Assembly: GCA_016708265.1 (NCBI GenBank)
Contig: JADJGA010000011.1
Coordinates: forward strand, 248,001-312,000
DNA from: Saprospiraceae bacterium
GTDB lineage: Bacteria > Bacteroidota > Bacteroidia > Chitinophagales > Saprospiraceae
Direction of reading: 5' to 3'
DNA length: 64,000 nucleotides
The position numbers were made by a program, and so were the translations under genes. Positions 16,226 to 24,563 of this stretch are shown here, piece by piece. The stretch's first letter is position 1, and every line of letters begins with the position of its first letter. Under the pieces are notes generated by a model that was not told where the DNA came from, searched no databases, and saw nothing but the letters and a program-made list of their open reading frames with translations.

Positions 16226-18280
16226 TTATTTAAGTTCGACTTTTATTCTGCAATCTACAGCAAAGATATGATCTTTTGCCGCAATTAACGGATTAATGTC
16301 AATTTCTGAGATTTCCGGAATAATACTTAACAACCGGGACAATTTTATCAGCACATTCCTGAATTCTTCTGTATCTATACCTTGCTTTCCACGCGCTCCT
16401 TTAAGTATGGGGTAGGATTTTAACTTTCTGATAAGGTAATCTGCTTCATCACTTTCCAAAGGAATCAGCGAAGACTGTACATCCTTCAGGATCTCAAGAT
16501 ATATTCCACCGGTCCCAAACATAAGAATGTGACCTGCCTGGCTGTCCCTTTTTGCTCCTGCAAATAATTCCATCCCTTTTATCATTGGCTGGATAAGACA
16601 AGCATTTACATTCTCTATTCCCATGATCTTTTCAAATGCTTCAACAGCCTCCTGTTCCGAATTTATATCGAGGATCACACCACCCACATCACTTTTATGA
16701 AGAGGTCCTACTGCTTTGAAAACAAGAGGATATTTTACATTATTCAACGCTTCCCTGAGCCCGGAATGGTTTGAAACCGTAATTTCAGCAATCGTTCTGA
16801 TCCCTGCAAACTCAAGAATTTCTCCGACCTCGGCTGGATTGAGAAATTTTCCGTCATTCTGTTGTATTATTGCCTGTATCTTTTCCCCTGGTAATAATTT
16901 TTTCTGCTTTTTGTGTTCAAAAACGGGTGTGTTATTATACACTTTTGCAAGTGCCTTAGCCAGTATTACTTCGTCAGAAAAGTAAAGCTTGTTTTTTCTG
17001 ATAAATGCCTGCGTTGCCTGTTCGGTATTTACAAGCGAGGGAAGAACGGGATAGATTGGTTTAGTGGAATTGTCGATTTTTTCCGATAAAACATCGTAAA
17101 CCGGAGTTACATCAAAAAGTCCGGGACTACCGAAAATGACAATGATTTCATCTATGTATTCAACTTCATTGTTGCAGAAATCGATTATATGGCTCAATTG
17201 TTCTGCAGTTCCTGTAGCTAAGAAATCTATCGGATTTGAAACCGAGGATCCTTTGTACAGTTGTGTAAGAAGTATTTCCGCTTTTTCCCCCGAAATTTCC
17301 GGAACAGACATATTGTTTTTTTCGAGAGCATCGGCTGTCATCACTCCTGAACCACCGGCATGAGTTATTATTGCAACATTTTTTCCTGTGGGTTTTCGGT
17401 AAAATAAAACACTTGCCACGGAAAGCATTTCCTGTCTGCTGTCACACTGAATGACACCGGCTTTTCTGAAAATGGAATTCACTACTATCTCTGTACTTGT
17501 CATTGCTCCCGTATGAGATGAGGCTGCTCTTATTCCCGCTCCGGTCATTCCCGATTTTGTGCCGACAATATTGCATCCCTTTACTGACAGACTCCGGCAA
17601 TGCCTGATAAACTTTGCCGGATCAGATATCTGTTCGATATAGATCATCAACACCTCTGAGCTGATTCCTGTGATATAATTATAATCAAAATATTCTAGAA
17701 TATCTTCTATTTTTATCAGGGCAGCATTCCCAACCGAATAAATCCCTGAAAACTGCATTCCGCTTTTTAATCCTGCTTCCATTGTGAATACCGCGACGGA
17801 GCCGGAACTCGATATAAAATCCACTCCCCTGGGATTGAAGTCCGGAACAGGAAGAGTAAACACTCCCTTATAATGTCCATTTACTATGCCAATACAATTG
17901 GGTCCGAGTATGCTTAAGTTTCTTTCCCTGGCAAAGCTCACTATTTCTTCTTCCATATTTTTTCCTTCTTCATCAAGTTCTGCAAATCCCGCAGAAATAA
18001 TTATAAAGGCTTCAACCCCCGTGGCTGCCAGGGCTTTAATTGCCGAAAGACAGGTTTTTGCCGGAATTGCCAGTATGGCAAGGTCTGTCTCCGGTATGGA
18101 TTCAATATCAGTGAATGCTTTAATGCCCTGAACTACTTCCGTATTTGGATTTACAACAACGAGATTTTGGAAACCACCATTTATAAGGTTTTCGAGAATT
18201 TTTCCTCCCGGTTTTGCGGTATTATCTGATGCACCAATGACGGCAATACTTTTTGGTGAGAAAAGCTGAGAATTGATCAT
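16226..18280 (-). CDS. ADP-forming acyl-CoA synthetase (acetate--CoA ligase), fused alpha-beta
   Basis: A 684-aa fusion. It has an N-terminal CoA-binding Rossmann domain (SIAVIGASDNTAKPGGKIL), then succinyl-CoA-ligase-like domains with the phosphorylated histidine H256 in AASSHTGAMTS. A C-terminal ATP-grasp half follows (YPLVFKAVGPLHKSDVGGV, EIDINPLIA near the end). The family interconverts acyl-CoA + ADP + Pi with acid + CoA + ATP, so it conserves energy during acetate or branched acid formation in fermentation. The fused order matches single-chain bacterial and archaeal enzymes. It is divergent from a cytochrome-like lipoprotein gene. Confidence 0.88.
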   Translation of the reverse strand: MINSQLFSPKSIAVIGASDNTAKPGGKILENLINGGFQNLVVVNPNTEVVQGIKAFTDIESIPETDLAILAIPAKTCLSAIKALAATGVEAFIIISAGFAELDEEGKNMEEEIVSFARERNLSILGPNCIGIVNGHYKGVFTLPVPDFNPRGVDFISSSGSVAVFTMEAGLKSGMQFSGIYSVGNAALIKIEDILEYFDYNYITGISSEVLMIYIEQISDPAKFIRHCRSLSVKGCNIVGTKSGMTGAGIRAASSHTGAMTSTEIVVNSIFRKAGVIQCDSRQEMLSVASVLFYRKPTGKNVAIITHAGGSGVMTADALEKNNMSVPEISGEKAEILLTQLYKGSSVSNPIDFLATGTAEQLSHIIDFCNNEVEYIDEIIVIFGSPGLFDVTPVYDVLSEKIDNSTKPIYPVLPSLVNTEQATQAFIRKNKLYFSDEVILAKALAKVYNNTPVFEHKKQKKLLPGEKIQAIIQQNDGKFLNPAEVGEILEFAGIRTIAEITVSNHSGLREALNNVKYPLVFKAVGPLHKSDVGGVILDINSEQEAVEAFEKIMGIENVNACLIQPMIKGMELFAGAKRDSQAGHILMFGTGGIYLEILKDVQSSLIPLESDEADYLIRKLKSYPILKGARGKQGIDTEEFRNVLIKLSRLLSIIPEISEIDINPLIAAKDHIFAVDCRIKVELK

Positions 18281-18361
18281 AATTTTTTATTAATTAAATC
18301 ACGAAATTAACTAATTCAACATAAAAATCTAAGATGATGACGGAGATAAATTATTTTTGGC

Positions 18362-18369
18362 TAATTTTG
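18362..18369 (+). promoter_or_regulatory. Possible -7 box upstream of the DUF3365 gene
   Basis: TAATTTTG fits the Bacteroidota -7 consensus TAnnTTTG, but no clear -33 TTG lies 19-21 nt upstream. It is about 60 nt before the ATG. Confidence 0.35.
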
Positions 18370-18430
18370 TTATCATTTTAAATTAACTTCAACTATTAAA
18401 TATTTAATCAAATAACAAAAATCCAATACT

Positions 18431-19045
18431 ATGAAATTTTTAATTTTTCTATCGGCATTATTACTTTTTGTATCATTCTCTTCATGTAAAAACAAAGATA
18501 ATGTTGTTACGGAGGAAAAGCCTGAAGTAATTGAATCAAAATGGGAAGATTATAAGGGAGATTATACTAAAAAAGCAGAATTCTTTGTGCGGGATGCCGG
18601 ACTTGCATTAAAAACCAGGTTGACTGAGGCCATTGCAAAGGGAGGATTTGAAAAAGCTATAAATGTGTGCAACGAAGTAGCTCAGAAAATGATGGATTCA
18701 ATTTCAACTGCAAATAAGGTTCAAATAAAAAGAACAAGCATCAAATTCAGAAATACAAAAAATGCCCCGGATCAGAATGATTTAGCAATGCTTTCTGCAT
18801 ATGATAAGCTCCAAAAAGAAGGAAAACCTCTTGCTTCAGATGGAATTGAACTTGAAAACAGAATGGTTAAATTATATGTTCCTATCATGACCGATAAATT
18901 ATGCCTGAATTGTCACGGAGTAATAGGAAAGGATATCAAGCCCAAGGTTTATGAGCTGATAAAAAAACTCTACCCCAATGATGAAGCAGTGGGTTATAAA
19001 GAAGGAGAAATGAGAGGCGTATGGGTTGTACAGATGGAGAAGTAG
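18431..19045 (+). CDS. DUF3365 monohaem c-type lipoprotein
   Basis: A 204-aa protein. The lipoprotein signal ends at Cys (VSFSSCKNK, about residue 19). The body carries the DUF3365 (Tll0287-like) helices (GGFEKAINVCNEVAQKMMDS, RTSIKFRNTKNAPD). One haem-binding CxxCH (LCLNCHG) lies about residues 158-163, and the end is GEMRGVWVVQMEK. The family includes sensor or redox domains with haem attached near the C-terminus. It is periplasmic, tethered to a membrane. The partner is unknown; it stands alone before the repeat-rich zone. Confidence 0.85.
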   Translation: MKFLIFLSALLLFVSFSSCKNKDNVVTEEKPEVIESKWEDYKGDYTKKAEFFVRDAGLALKTRLTEAIAKGGFEKAINVCNEVAQKMMDSISTANKVQIKRTSIKFRNTKNAPDQNDLAMLSAYDKLQKEGKPLASDGIELENRMVKLYVPIMTDKLCLNCHGVIGKDIKPKVYELIKKLYPNDEAVGYKEGEMRGVWVVQMEK

Positions 19046-19385
19046 TTGATATCCAACTTTAGAAAAGTTTTAGTATCCAACTTGTGAAAAGTTTGGAACT
19101 TTTCACAAGTTTAGATCTCGCTGTCGTTTCCGCGGAACAGGTATTCCTTTTGAATAAACTTCGTCTTCAATTTTGTGGTCGGTATTCGCGAGAGGGAGGC
19201 TTTTTTGGCAGTTCTTTCGGTGTTATGAGGATACTCCTTTAATCCTCGCCCTAAATCCCTGCCGCTTCAGCGGTACAGGTACTCATTCTGAATAAACTTT
19301 GTCCTTAATTTTGTGGACAGTATTCGGGAGAGAGTATAAAACTATTGAAAAAGATTTTTCATGTTATACAAGCGTAGGTTCAACC
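19046..19385. repeat. Composite intergenic repeat, copy A (left part, interrupted by IS)
   Basis: Gene-free. It contains a half palindrome at about 19055 and a full 33-bp palindrome at 19079-19111. A module with GCTTCAGCGGTACAGG and TTTGAATAAACTT-like words is repeated twice (about 19115-19200 and 19258-19335). The module ATTGAAAAAGATTTTTCATG (about 19344) follows, ending in AGCGTA just before the IS target duplication 19377-19385. The same modules in the same order recur at 22400-22800. I see no coding sequence. Confidence 0.8.
19079..19111. repeat. 33-bp palindrome, GTG/CAC subtype
   Basis: Perfect 15-bp arms AACTTGTGAAAAGTT and complement around a TGG centre. It lies just after the DUF3365 gene. 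Confidence 0.85.
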
Positions 19386-20800
19386 CTACCGTTTACACAT
19401 ATCTTTACCAACGACAAAGCCTAGATAAGCCAGTTCAAATCTTTCCAATCCTTTTTTAAATGTTATTGTTCCTGGCGGTCTTTGACTTTCATAACCTTTC
19501 CAGCCTCCTAATCTCGCTATTATCCATGAGGCAAATGACAGACTATTCTTACTATTAGGATTTTTTAATCTTTCCGTATCTCCTTGAAGATAATCATTTA
19601 TTTGTTCTAAAAGTTCTATTTCATCTTCTGTGAAATAATCAATTATCTTCTCTTTACTATTGACTGCTCTTGCAGATTTAAGTTGCATTATTTTTACTGA
19701 TGCTTCCATTGCTATTAATAATAATTTACGTATACCGGTTCCACTTTCTAACTCAGTTGATTCTAAATCAAATCCTTCTGTTTTAAGCAAGCGAAATGCT
19801 TCCTCTATATACCATCTTGTAGTGTAACATTCTAATAATTCTATTGCTTCATCAAAATATTCTATATGCTCGCTTGTCCATAGACGCCATATTATCGGCT
19901 CTTCTCCCAAAGGTACAGTTTCCGGATGTTCTCTCACTTGGATAACCTGCATTTTCAATTCCTTTGGATATTTTGATTTATCTATTATAAAATTAGAACG
20001 GCTAATATAATATGATGAAATTTTAACTTCTAATTTCGCTATCCTTTTTTTCTTCTTTTTGTCTTCGCCTGCTATTTTTATTTTTACTATTCCTATTGTT
20101 GGTTGTTCCTCTATGTCTTCGTAAAGCTTAACTGATTTACCATCAAGGGTTTTTAATCTTCTGTTTTGTTGTATGCGAATTAACACATCTGATGTGTTTG
20201 CTTTTGGTAATAATGACATCACCTCATATATATCTGCCTCCCTATCCATTACAAACAAAGAATGCTCTGCTTGTTCTAATACTCTATCTCTACTTTGCAA
20301 TGATGGCCCTAACCATTTAAATGACTCCTTACCTTCAATTGATGTATTTGATCTATATGATCTTACATGCTTTTCAGGACTGTCTCTATAGTAAAAGTAA
20401 GAACCTGCCCATCCATAACACTTTGCTTTTTCTTCTCTATCATGAACTAATAGTCCTTGATGCATAAATCCTGTTGTAGTATTATCTCCAGACCATCCTA
20501 AACCTCGCATATCCTTTATTCGATTTCTATGACTATTCAAATTATAGTCTGTCGTATCACACAATACTAATACTTTCTTGCCTTTTATCCTATGTTTACA
20601 GCACATAGTGAGATTCTCCATTAAGTATGTCTCTGTTACTTTTCCGTTCTTTAAATAACGATATGCTGCCACACAATCTTTCCTCTTTTTAAATGTTGAA
20701 TGAACCGAACTTATAAAATTCTCTTCTATGCCTTTAACTATAGACAGCCCCTTTTTTTAAGCCTCTTATCCAAATTGATCTGCTTTGTTGTAGTTTCCAT
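19386..20800 (-). CDS. IS4-family DDE transposase, N-terminus frameshifted
   Basis: The open part (19386-20672, 428 aa) has the IS4-type catalytic triad: first D in LVLCDTTDYN, second D in LFVMDREADIYE, and E in the Y-x2-R-x3-E-x6-K signature (YTTRWYIEEAFRLLK). The N-terminal DNA-binding part is upstream. ATG 20800 reads METTTKQINLDKRLKK, then the frame is lost at a run of seven A (20752-20758). One added base restores GLSIVKGIEENFISS, which runs into the main frame through FKKRKDCVAAYRYLK. The full protein would be about 470 aa. The copy is probably inactive if the frameshift is real. Confidence 0.85.
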
Positions 20801-20869
20801 ATTTTACCTTTTGCCCACAAAGTTAATATTATATTATATATTTTCATAATATTTGTGTGTAAACGGTAG
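19386..20869 (-). mobile_element. IS4-family insertion sequence (IS50-like), 1,484 bp
   Basis: Terminal inverted repeats CTACCGTTTACACA (19386-19399) and its complement at 20856-20869, with about 16 of 19 outer bases matching. A 9-bp target duplication GGTTCAACC is present at 19377-19385 and 20870-20878, the length made by Tn5/IS50-type transposases. Joining the flanks restores a palindrome (AGCGTA-GGTTCAACC-TACGCT) that matches the uninterrupted repeat near 22565. One transposase gene fills the element, and its TAG stop is formed by the first three bases of the left inverted repeat. Confidence 0.92.
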
Positions 20870-21102
20870 GGTTCAACCTACGCTTAACCTTATCTTTTTT
20901 CGGAGCACTAAAGAAATTCTGCGGTTTTTTATCGGGAAAGTACTCCCCCTTCTCCTTTAAATTAAGGCTGCTAAATCAAATACAAAATCAGTTAAAATAG
21001 AAGGGGCCGGGGGTTGAGGATAAACACGTAAATCTTTATCCAACTTTAGAAAATTCCGGAACTTTTCTAAAGTTAAAATCTAGTTCAAACGTGTATGGAC
21101 GC
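20870..21102. repeat. Composite intergenic repeat, copy A (right part)
   Basis: It continues the module order after the IS: TTAACCTTAT, GGAGCACTAAAGAAATTCTG, TTATCGGGAAAGTACTCC, CTTCTCCTTTAAA, then GGGGCCGGGGGTTGAGGATA (about 21003) and a 33-bp palindrome at 21042-21074. It ends at the terminator of the T9SS substrate gene. No coding sequence is visible. Confidence 0.8.
21042..21074. repeat. 33-bp palindrome, TAG/CTA subtype
   Basis: Arms AACTTTAGAAAATTC and GAACTTTTCTAAAGTT flank a short centre. It has the same length and core as the other four full copies in the window, with one or two arm mismatches. Confidence 0.75.
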
Positions 21103-21130
21103 AAAAAAAGCCCTGAAATCAGGGCTTTTA
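21103..21130 (-). terminator. Intrinsic terminator of the T9SS substrate gene at 21139
   Basis: GCCCTGA (21110-21116) pairs with TCAGGGC (21119-21125). On the minus strand the stem is followed by seven U (complement of 21103-21109). It is nearly identical to the terminator at 22873-22900. Confidence 0.85.
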
Positions 21131-21138
21131 ATTGGTGT

Positions 21139-22263
21139 TTACTGTTTTATGAATTTTTTGCTTATGGTCTCTTCTCCATCGATGTATCTTGCGATGTATA
21201 GTCCCGGAATGAGGTCTGCAACATTTATGTGTATAATTTCAATTCCTTTTGATAGAATTATTCTTTTTGATATTTTTCCCGAAAGATCGTAAAGTTGGAT
21301 AATTCCCGATTCTGTTGGTTTGCCGAATTCTGCCATCAGGTTATTGCCGACAATATTGGGGTTGATTTCAAAAATTCTGATTTTTGACGACATATAGACA
21401 GAAACTGATGGGGAAAACATATATTTTCCATCCAGATCGATTTGCTTTATGCGGTAGATATTGTTTTTGATAAGAGGTGATTCGTCTAAAAAATCATAGG
21501 AAAATTGTTTTGTGCTTATACCCGAACTTTTGACAATTCCTATTTTTTCAAATTTGCTTGCATCCCTGGACCTTTGTATTTCAAAATGGGAGTTCCCGTT
21601 TTCATATTCGGTACTCCATGATAATAAAACCTTATCTCCATATTTATTCGCTTCTACCGACAAGAAATTGAGCGGCATAACAGCGGTAACTGTGAAATTC
21701 ATTGTATAGTTAGTAGGGTTGCCTCCATTATTATCCCACACATTGTCAGGACAATCTGAAGTACCATTCTGATTGCCGGGCACACGGTAGAAAACCTCCA
21801 TGGTATATGTGCCTGGTGTATATGTTGTGAGGTCAATATTTAAACCTGAACCTGTAGACCCGGGTTTTTGCCATTTTTGATCATTTCCTCCACACGACCC
21901 TCCTCCACAAGTAAAGCTTCCCCCGGAACAATTACAGAAAAATGGTAATTCAACAGCAATAAAATTACCGTTTGGTGAGCCTGTAGGATATATTCTATAA
22001 TTAAAAACAGGAATGCAAACATTTCCATTGCCGTCTTTCCATGTTTTCATCTCTGCTCCCTGTAATTTTAAAGTTCCACTATTTTGAACAAATGGCCCTA
22101 AGCTGCCTGAAAAAGGTTGAGTTCCGATGTTGCTTCCAAAACAATTGTAAAATGCCGAGGAACCATTGGACTCAAGATATACAGCACTGCCAAAAAAGCC
22201 AAAAGAAGCTTTTAATATGAACGGCAATAAAAACATGAGAAATAATAAAAATTGTCTTTTCAT
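21139..22263 (-). CDS. Secreted protein with T9SS type A sorting domain
   Basis: A 374-aa protein with a signal peptide (FLLFLMFLLPFILKASFG). The N-terminal passenger is rich in Gly, Asn and Cys, including a CNCSGGSFTCGGGSCGG cluster, and I do not recognise it. From about residue 195 a fibronectin/Ig-like linker follows (LNFLSVEANKYGDKVLLSWST). The C-terminal T9SS sorting domain (about 290-374) ends DLIPGLYIARYIDGEETISK. Export through T9SS to the surface is expected. The last about 110 bp are almost identical to the end of the next gene upstream, which shows a recent duplication or conversion of the tail. Confidence 0.82.
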   Translation of the reverse strand: MKRQFLLFLMFLLPFILKASFGFFGSAVYLESNGSSAFYNCFGSNIGTQPFSGSLGPFVQNSGTLKLQGAEMKTWKDGNGNVCIPVFNYRIYPTGSPNGNFIAVELPFFCNCSGGSFTCGGGSCGGNDQKWQKPGSTGSGLNIDLTTYTPGTYTMEVFYRVPGNQNGTSDCPDNVWDNNGGNPTNYTMNFTVTAVMPLNFLSVEANKYGDKVLLSWSTEYENGNSHFEIQRSRDASKFEKIGIVKSSGISTKQFSYDFLDESPLIKNNIYRIKQIDLDGKYMFSPSVSVYMSSKIRIFEINPNIVGNNLMAEFGKPTESGIIQLYDLSGKISKRIILSKGIEIIHINVADLIPGLYIARYIDGEETISKKFIKQ

Positions 22264-22407
22264 TTCAGTATGGTTTTAAAGTTATAGAAATCTCAGATTT
22301 TACCGGTCGGGATAAAATCCATTTCAATTGTACAAAATTAATTCGGGAATACCAATTTATCAAAGATAGCTTGATTTTTTTTTAAACTTTAACATTTCGT
22401 GATATTC

Positions 22408-22440
22408 AACTTTAGAAAAGTCTGGAACTTTTCTAAAGAT
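22408..22440. repeat. 33-bp palindrome, TAG/CTA subtype
   Basis: Arms AACTTTAGAAAAGT and AACTTTTCTAAAG around a CTGG-type centre, followed by AAAATCTCG as at the other copies. Confidence 0.8.
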
Positions 22441-22675
22441 AAAATCTCGCTGCCGCTTCATTGGAACAGGTACTCCTTTTGAATAAACTTTGTCTTTAAT
22501 TTTGTGGTTAGTATTTGGGATGGAGAGGATTAATACTATTGAAAAAGATTTTTCATGTCATACAAGCGTAGGTGCAATTTACGCTTAACCTTATCGTTTT
22601 TTCAGAGCACTAAAGAAATTCTGCGGTTTTTTATCGGGAAAGTACTCCCTTCTCCTTTAAACTAAAGATTTATCG

Positions 22676-22708
22676 AACTTTAGAAAAGTTTGGAACTTTT
22701 CTAAAGTT
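22676..22708. repeat. 33-bp palindrome, TAG/CTA subtype, at an otherwise uninterrupted site
   Basis: Perfect 15-bp arms with a TGG centre. The matching site in copy C (about 40120) lacks this segment exactly, with CTAAAG on both sides here and once there. Confidence 0.85.
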
Positions 22709-22765
22709 TAAAGTTATTTAAAGGAGAAGGGGCCGGGGGTTGAGGATAAGCACGTAATCTTGTAA

Positions 22766-22798
22766 AACTTGTGAAAAGTTTAGAACTTTTCACAAGTT
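22766..22798. repeat. 33-bp palindrome, GTG/CAC subtype
   Basis: Perfect arms AACTTGTGAAAAGTT and the complement around a TAG centre. It occupies the position held by the TAG/CTA subtype in copy A, with both arms changed together. Confidence 0.85.
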
Positions 22799-22872
22799 AA
22801 AATCTCGAATGTAGAAATGATTATTAACCGTGCTGCCTTGCAACCTTGTCTCCTTCAAACAAGTATGGACGC

Positions 22873-22900
22873 AAAAAAAAGCCCTGAAATCAGGGCTTTT
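22873..22900 (-). terminator. Intrinsic terminator of the T9SS substrate gene at 22910
   Basis: GCCCTGA/TCAGGGC stem (22881-22896) with eight U after it on the minus strand. Confidence 0.85.
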
Positions 22901-22909
22901 AATCGGTGT

Positions 22910-23977
22910 TTACTGTTTTATGAATTTTTTGCTTATGGTCACTTCTCCGTCGATGTATTTTGCGATGTACTGTCCGGGTAAAAGATCAGATACGTCGATT
23001 CGCAGTATATCGATACCTTCTGCAAGGACATAGCTGTTTATCATCCTTCCGTCCATATTGTATATAAGCAATCTTCCGTTTATTACCGGCTGGCTGAATT
23101 CTATTTTCATGTTGTCTTTTGCCAAAGTCGGTATTATATTGATATCTTTTTCCTTTGATGTAAAGAAGACTGATTTGACCGGGAATGTCTCTTTTCTGCC
23201 ATCGAAATCCACCTGTGTGAGCCTGTAATAGTTAGTACCTGAGGCAGGTGTTTCGTGGATGAAGCTATATTCTTTTACCTCTCTTGTGGTGCCACTACCC
23301 TGCTGTGTTCCTATTTCGATCCAGTTCTTTGCATCACTGCTCCATTCGATGAGGAAATGGGAGTTGTTGATTTCGGAGGAGGTGGAGAAAGATAATTTTA
23401 CCGCATTATCACTGGATAACAGTTCAAATTTCAAAATATCAATTGGTAGTATTGTAATGGGAGTAGGTGTTGCAAGTACCCAATTAGTGCCATTAAAATT
23501 TACAGACTGGGAACTACTTGGTGATGGTGTAGGAGGCACAGAACAATTAGATGAGCTTCCATAAACAATTACACCTGACGGACAAGCACCTGAAGGGTTT
23601 GGATCGCCATTTGGAATAAGTATTACTTTACCTTGAGTCATATTTAGATTAGTTCCATTTGATACTCCACAATTGCAACTCGAACCACCTGTTCCACCTT
23701 GCACACCGCAAAAAACGAAAGTATTACCTGGTCCTAAGATAGATGAAGGCGGTACAGGACCACCTATTTGTGTCCATGTAGTTCCTGCTTGTGAAGCATA
23801 AAAAACTTTATAACCAGAAATATCAAAATTAGTAGAACCCGAATTTACAATTTCAACAAAATCATTATTGTGAGTATACCCTGAACCTCCAGATCCTCCA
23901 TATATCTCTTGAATAATTATTTGAGAATGAATATTAATAACTAAGAGTAAGCTAATAAATAAAAAAATCTTTTTCAT
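22910..23977 (-). CDS. Secreted lamin-tail-domain protein with T9SS sorting domain
   Basis: A 355-aa protein with a signal peptide (FLFISLLLVINIHS). The passenger is a lamin-tail (LTD) domain: IIIQEIYGGSGGSGYTHNND, FVEIVNSGSTNFDISGYKV and NTFVFCGVQGG are the typical first strands, with an N-D-FVEI core. A Ser/Pro linker (PPTPSPSSSQ) leads to an Ig-like segment (LSFSTSSEINNSHFLIEWSS). The T9SS C-terminal domain ends DLLPGQYIAKYIDGEVTISK. LTD domains are common on exported Bacteroidota nucleases and adhesins. No enzyme domain is present here, so a surface binding role is most likely. Confidence 0.85.
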   Translation of the reverse strand: MKKIFLFISLLLVINIHSQIIIQEIYGGSGGSGYTHNNDFVEIVNSGSTNFDISGYKVFYASQAGTTWTQIGGPVPPSSILGPGNTFVFCGVQGGTGGSSCNCGVSNGTNLNMTQGKVILIPNGDPNPSGACPSGVIVYGSSSNCSVPPTPSPSSSQSVNFNGTNWVLATPTPITILPIDILKFELLSSDNAVKLSFSTSSEINNSHFLIEWSSDAKNWIEIGTQQGSGTTREVKEYSFIHETPASGTNYYRLTQVDFDGRKETFPVKSVFFTSKEKDINIIPTLAKDNMKIEFSQPVINGRLLIYNMDGRMINSYVLAEGIDILRIDVSDLLPGQYIAKYIDGEVTISKKFIKQ

Positions 23978-24480
23978 TTCAGTTTGGTTTTAAAATTAAG
24001 TAAGGGTGGATACTGGCTGGTCCGGTCAATACCCCGTGATTTCTTCTTTCGGGAACAAAAATATAACAAAAAAATCACAAACTGATAAAAACAATATGAA
24101 TTTTGTGTTAAATGCTTAAATTTTAACATATTGCGTTTGGGGATAATGTGTTTTGGGGCTGTGGGAAAGGGGAGGAGGAGGTACGATTTACGAGGTACGA
24201 TTTACGAAGTACGATTTTTGATTTAAGAATTAAGATTTTTGATTTGAAGAGGGGAGTTGTAGGGATTATTTTACATTTTAGATTTTATCTTTATTTTGAC
24301 TTTAGGGTGTTTTAATCCTATAATCTTTTAATCTTATGAATCTTAGTTCTGACGAATGGATGATGGAAGGATTTACGATTGGGAGGCTGGAATGATTTTC
24401 ACAGAGGCAAAAGAAGATAAAAACGGAAGGCAAGTGGACTATTTTGGTAGTTTAGTTTATACGGAAATTTAAAAATATAC
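23978..24480. repeat. Intergenic region with GTACGATTTACGA-type repeat (family 2, copy 1)
   Basis: No gene. From about 24181 the 13-mer GTACGATTTACGA occurs in tandem with slight variation, followed by GATTTAAGAATTAAG, GGGATTATTTTA, TTTAATCCTATAATCTTT and CTTAGTTCTGACGAATGGAT (to about 24375). The same series recurs at 26788-26945. The element is not coding in any frame I can recognise. Confidence 0.75.
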
Positions 24481-24489
24481 TGATTATCA

Positions 24490-24518
24490 TTTGGTTTGCA
24501 TTAATTCGTTTATATTTG
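24490..24518 (+). promoter_or_regulatory. Promoter of the LysE-type gene
   Basis: TTTG (24490-24493), a 17-nt spacer and TATATTTG (24511-24518). The -7 box is a perfect TAnnTTTG; the spacer is slightly short. Confidence 0.6.
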
Positions 24519-24563
24519 CACACATAAATCAAGGAACTGATACTTTCACATAAAGGATAACAG

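Larger units (their letters stand above)
22264..22872. repeat. Composite intergenic repeat, copy B
   Basis: No gene. The modules run in the same order as copy A: palindrome 22408-22440, the GAACAGGTACTCCTTTTGAA module (about 22466), ATTGAAAAAGATTTTTCATG (22540), the uninterrupted AAGCGTAGGTGCAA...TTACGCTT (about 22564), GCACTAAAGAAATTCTG, TTATCGGGAAAGTACTCCC, a long inverted repeat CTTCTCCTTTAAA/TTTAAAGGAGAAG enclosing a palindrome at 22676-22708, GGGGCCGGGGGTTGAGGATA, and a palindrome at 22766-22798. It ends at the next terminator. Confidence 0.85.

Noticed and set aside
24181..24230. CRISPR array from the repeated 13-mers
   Set aside because: Repeats are adjacent with almost no spacer, short and imperfect; no cas genes.
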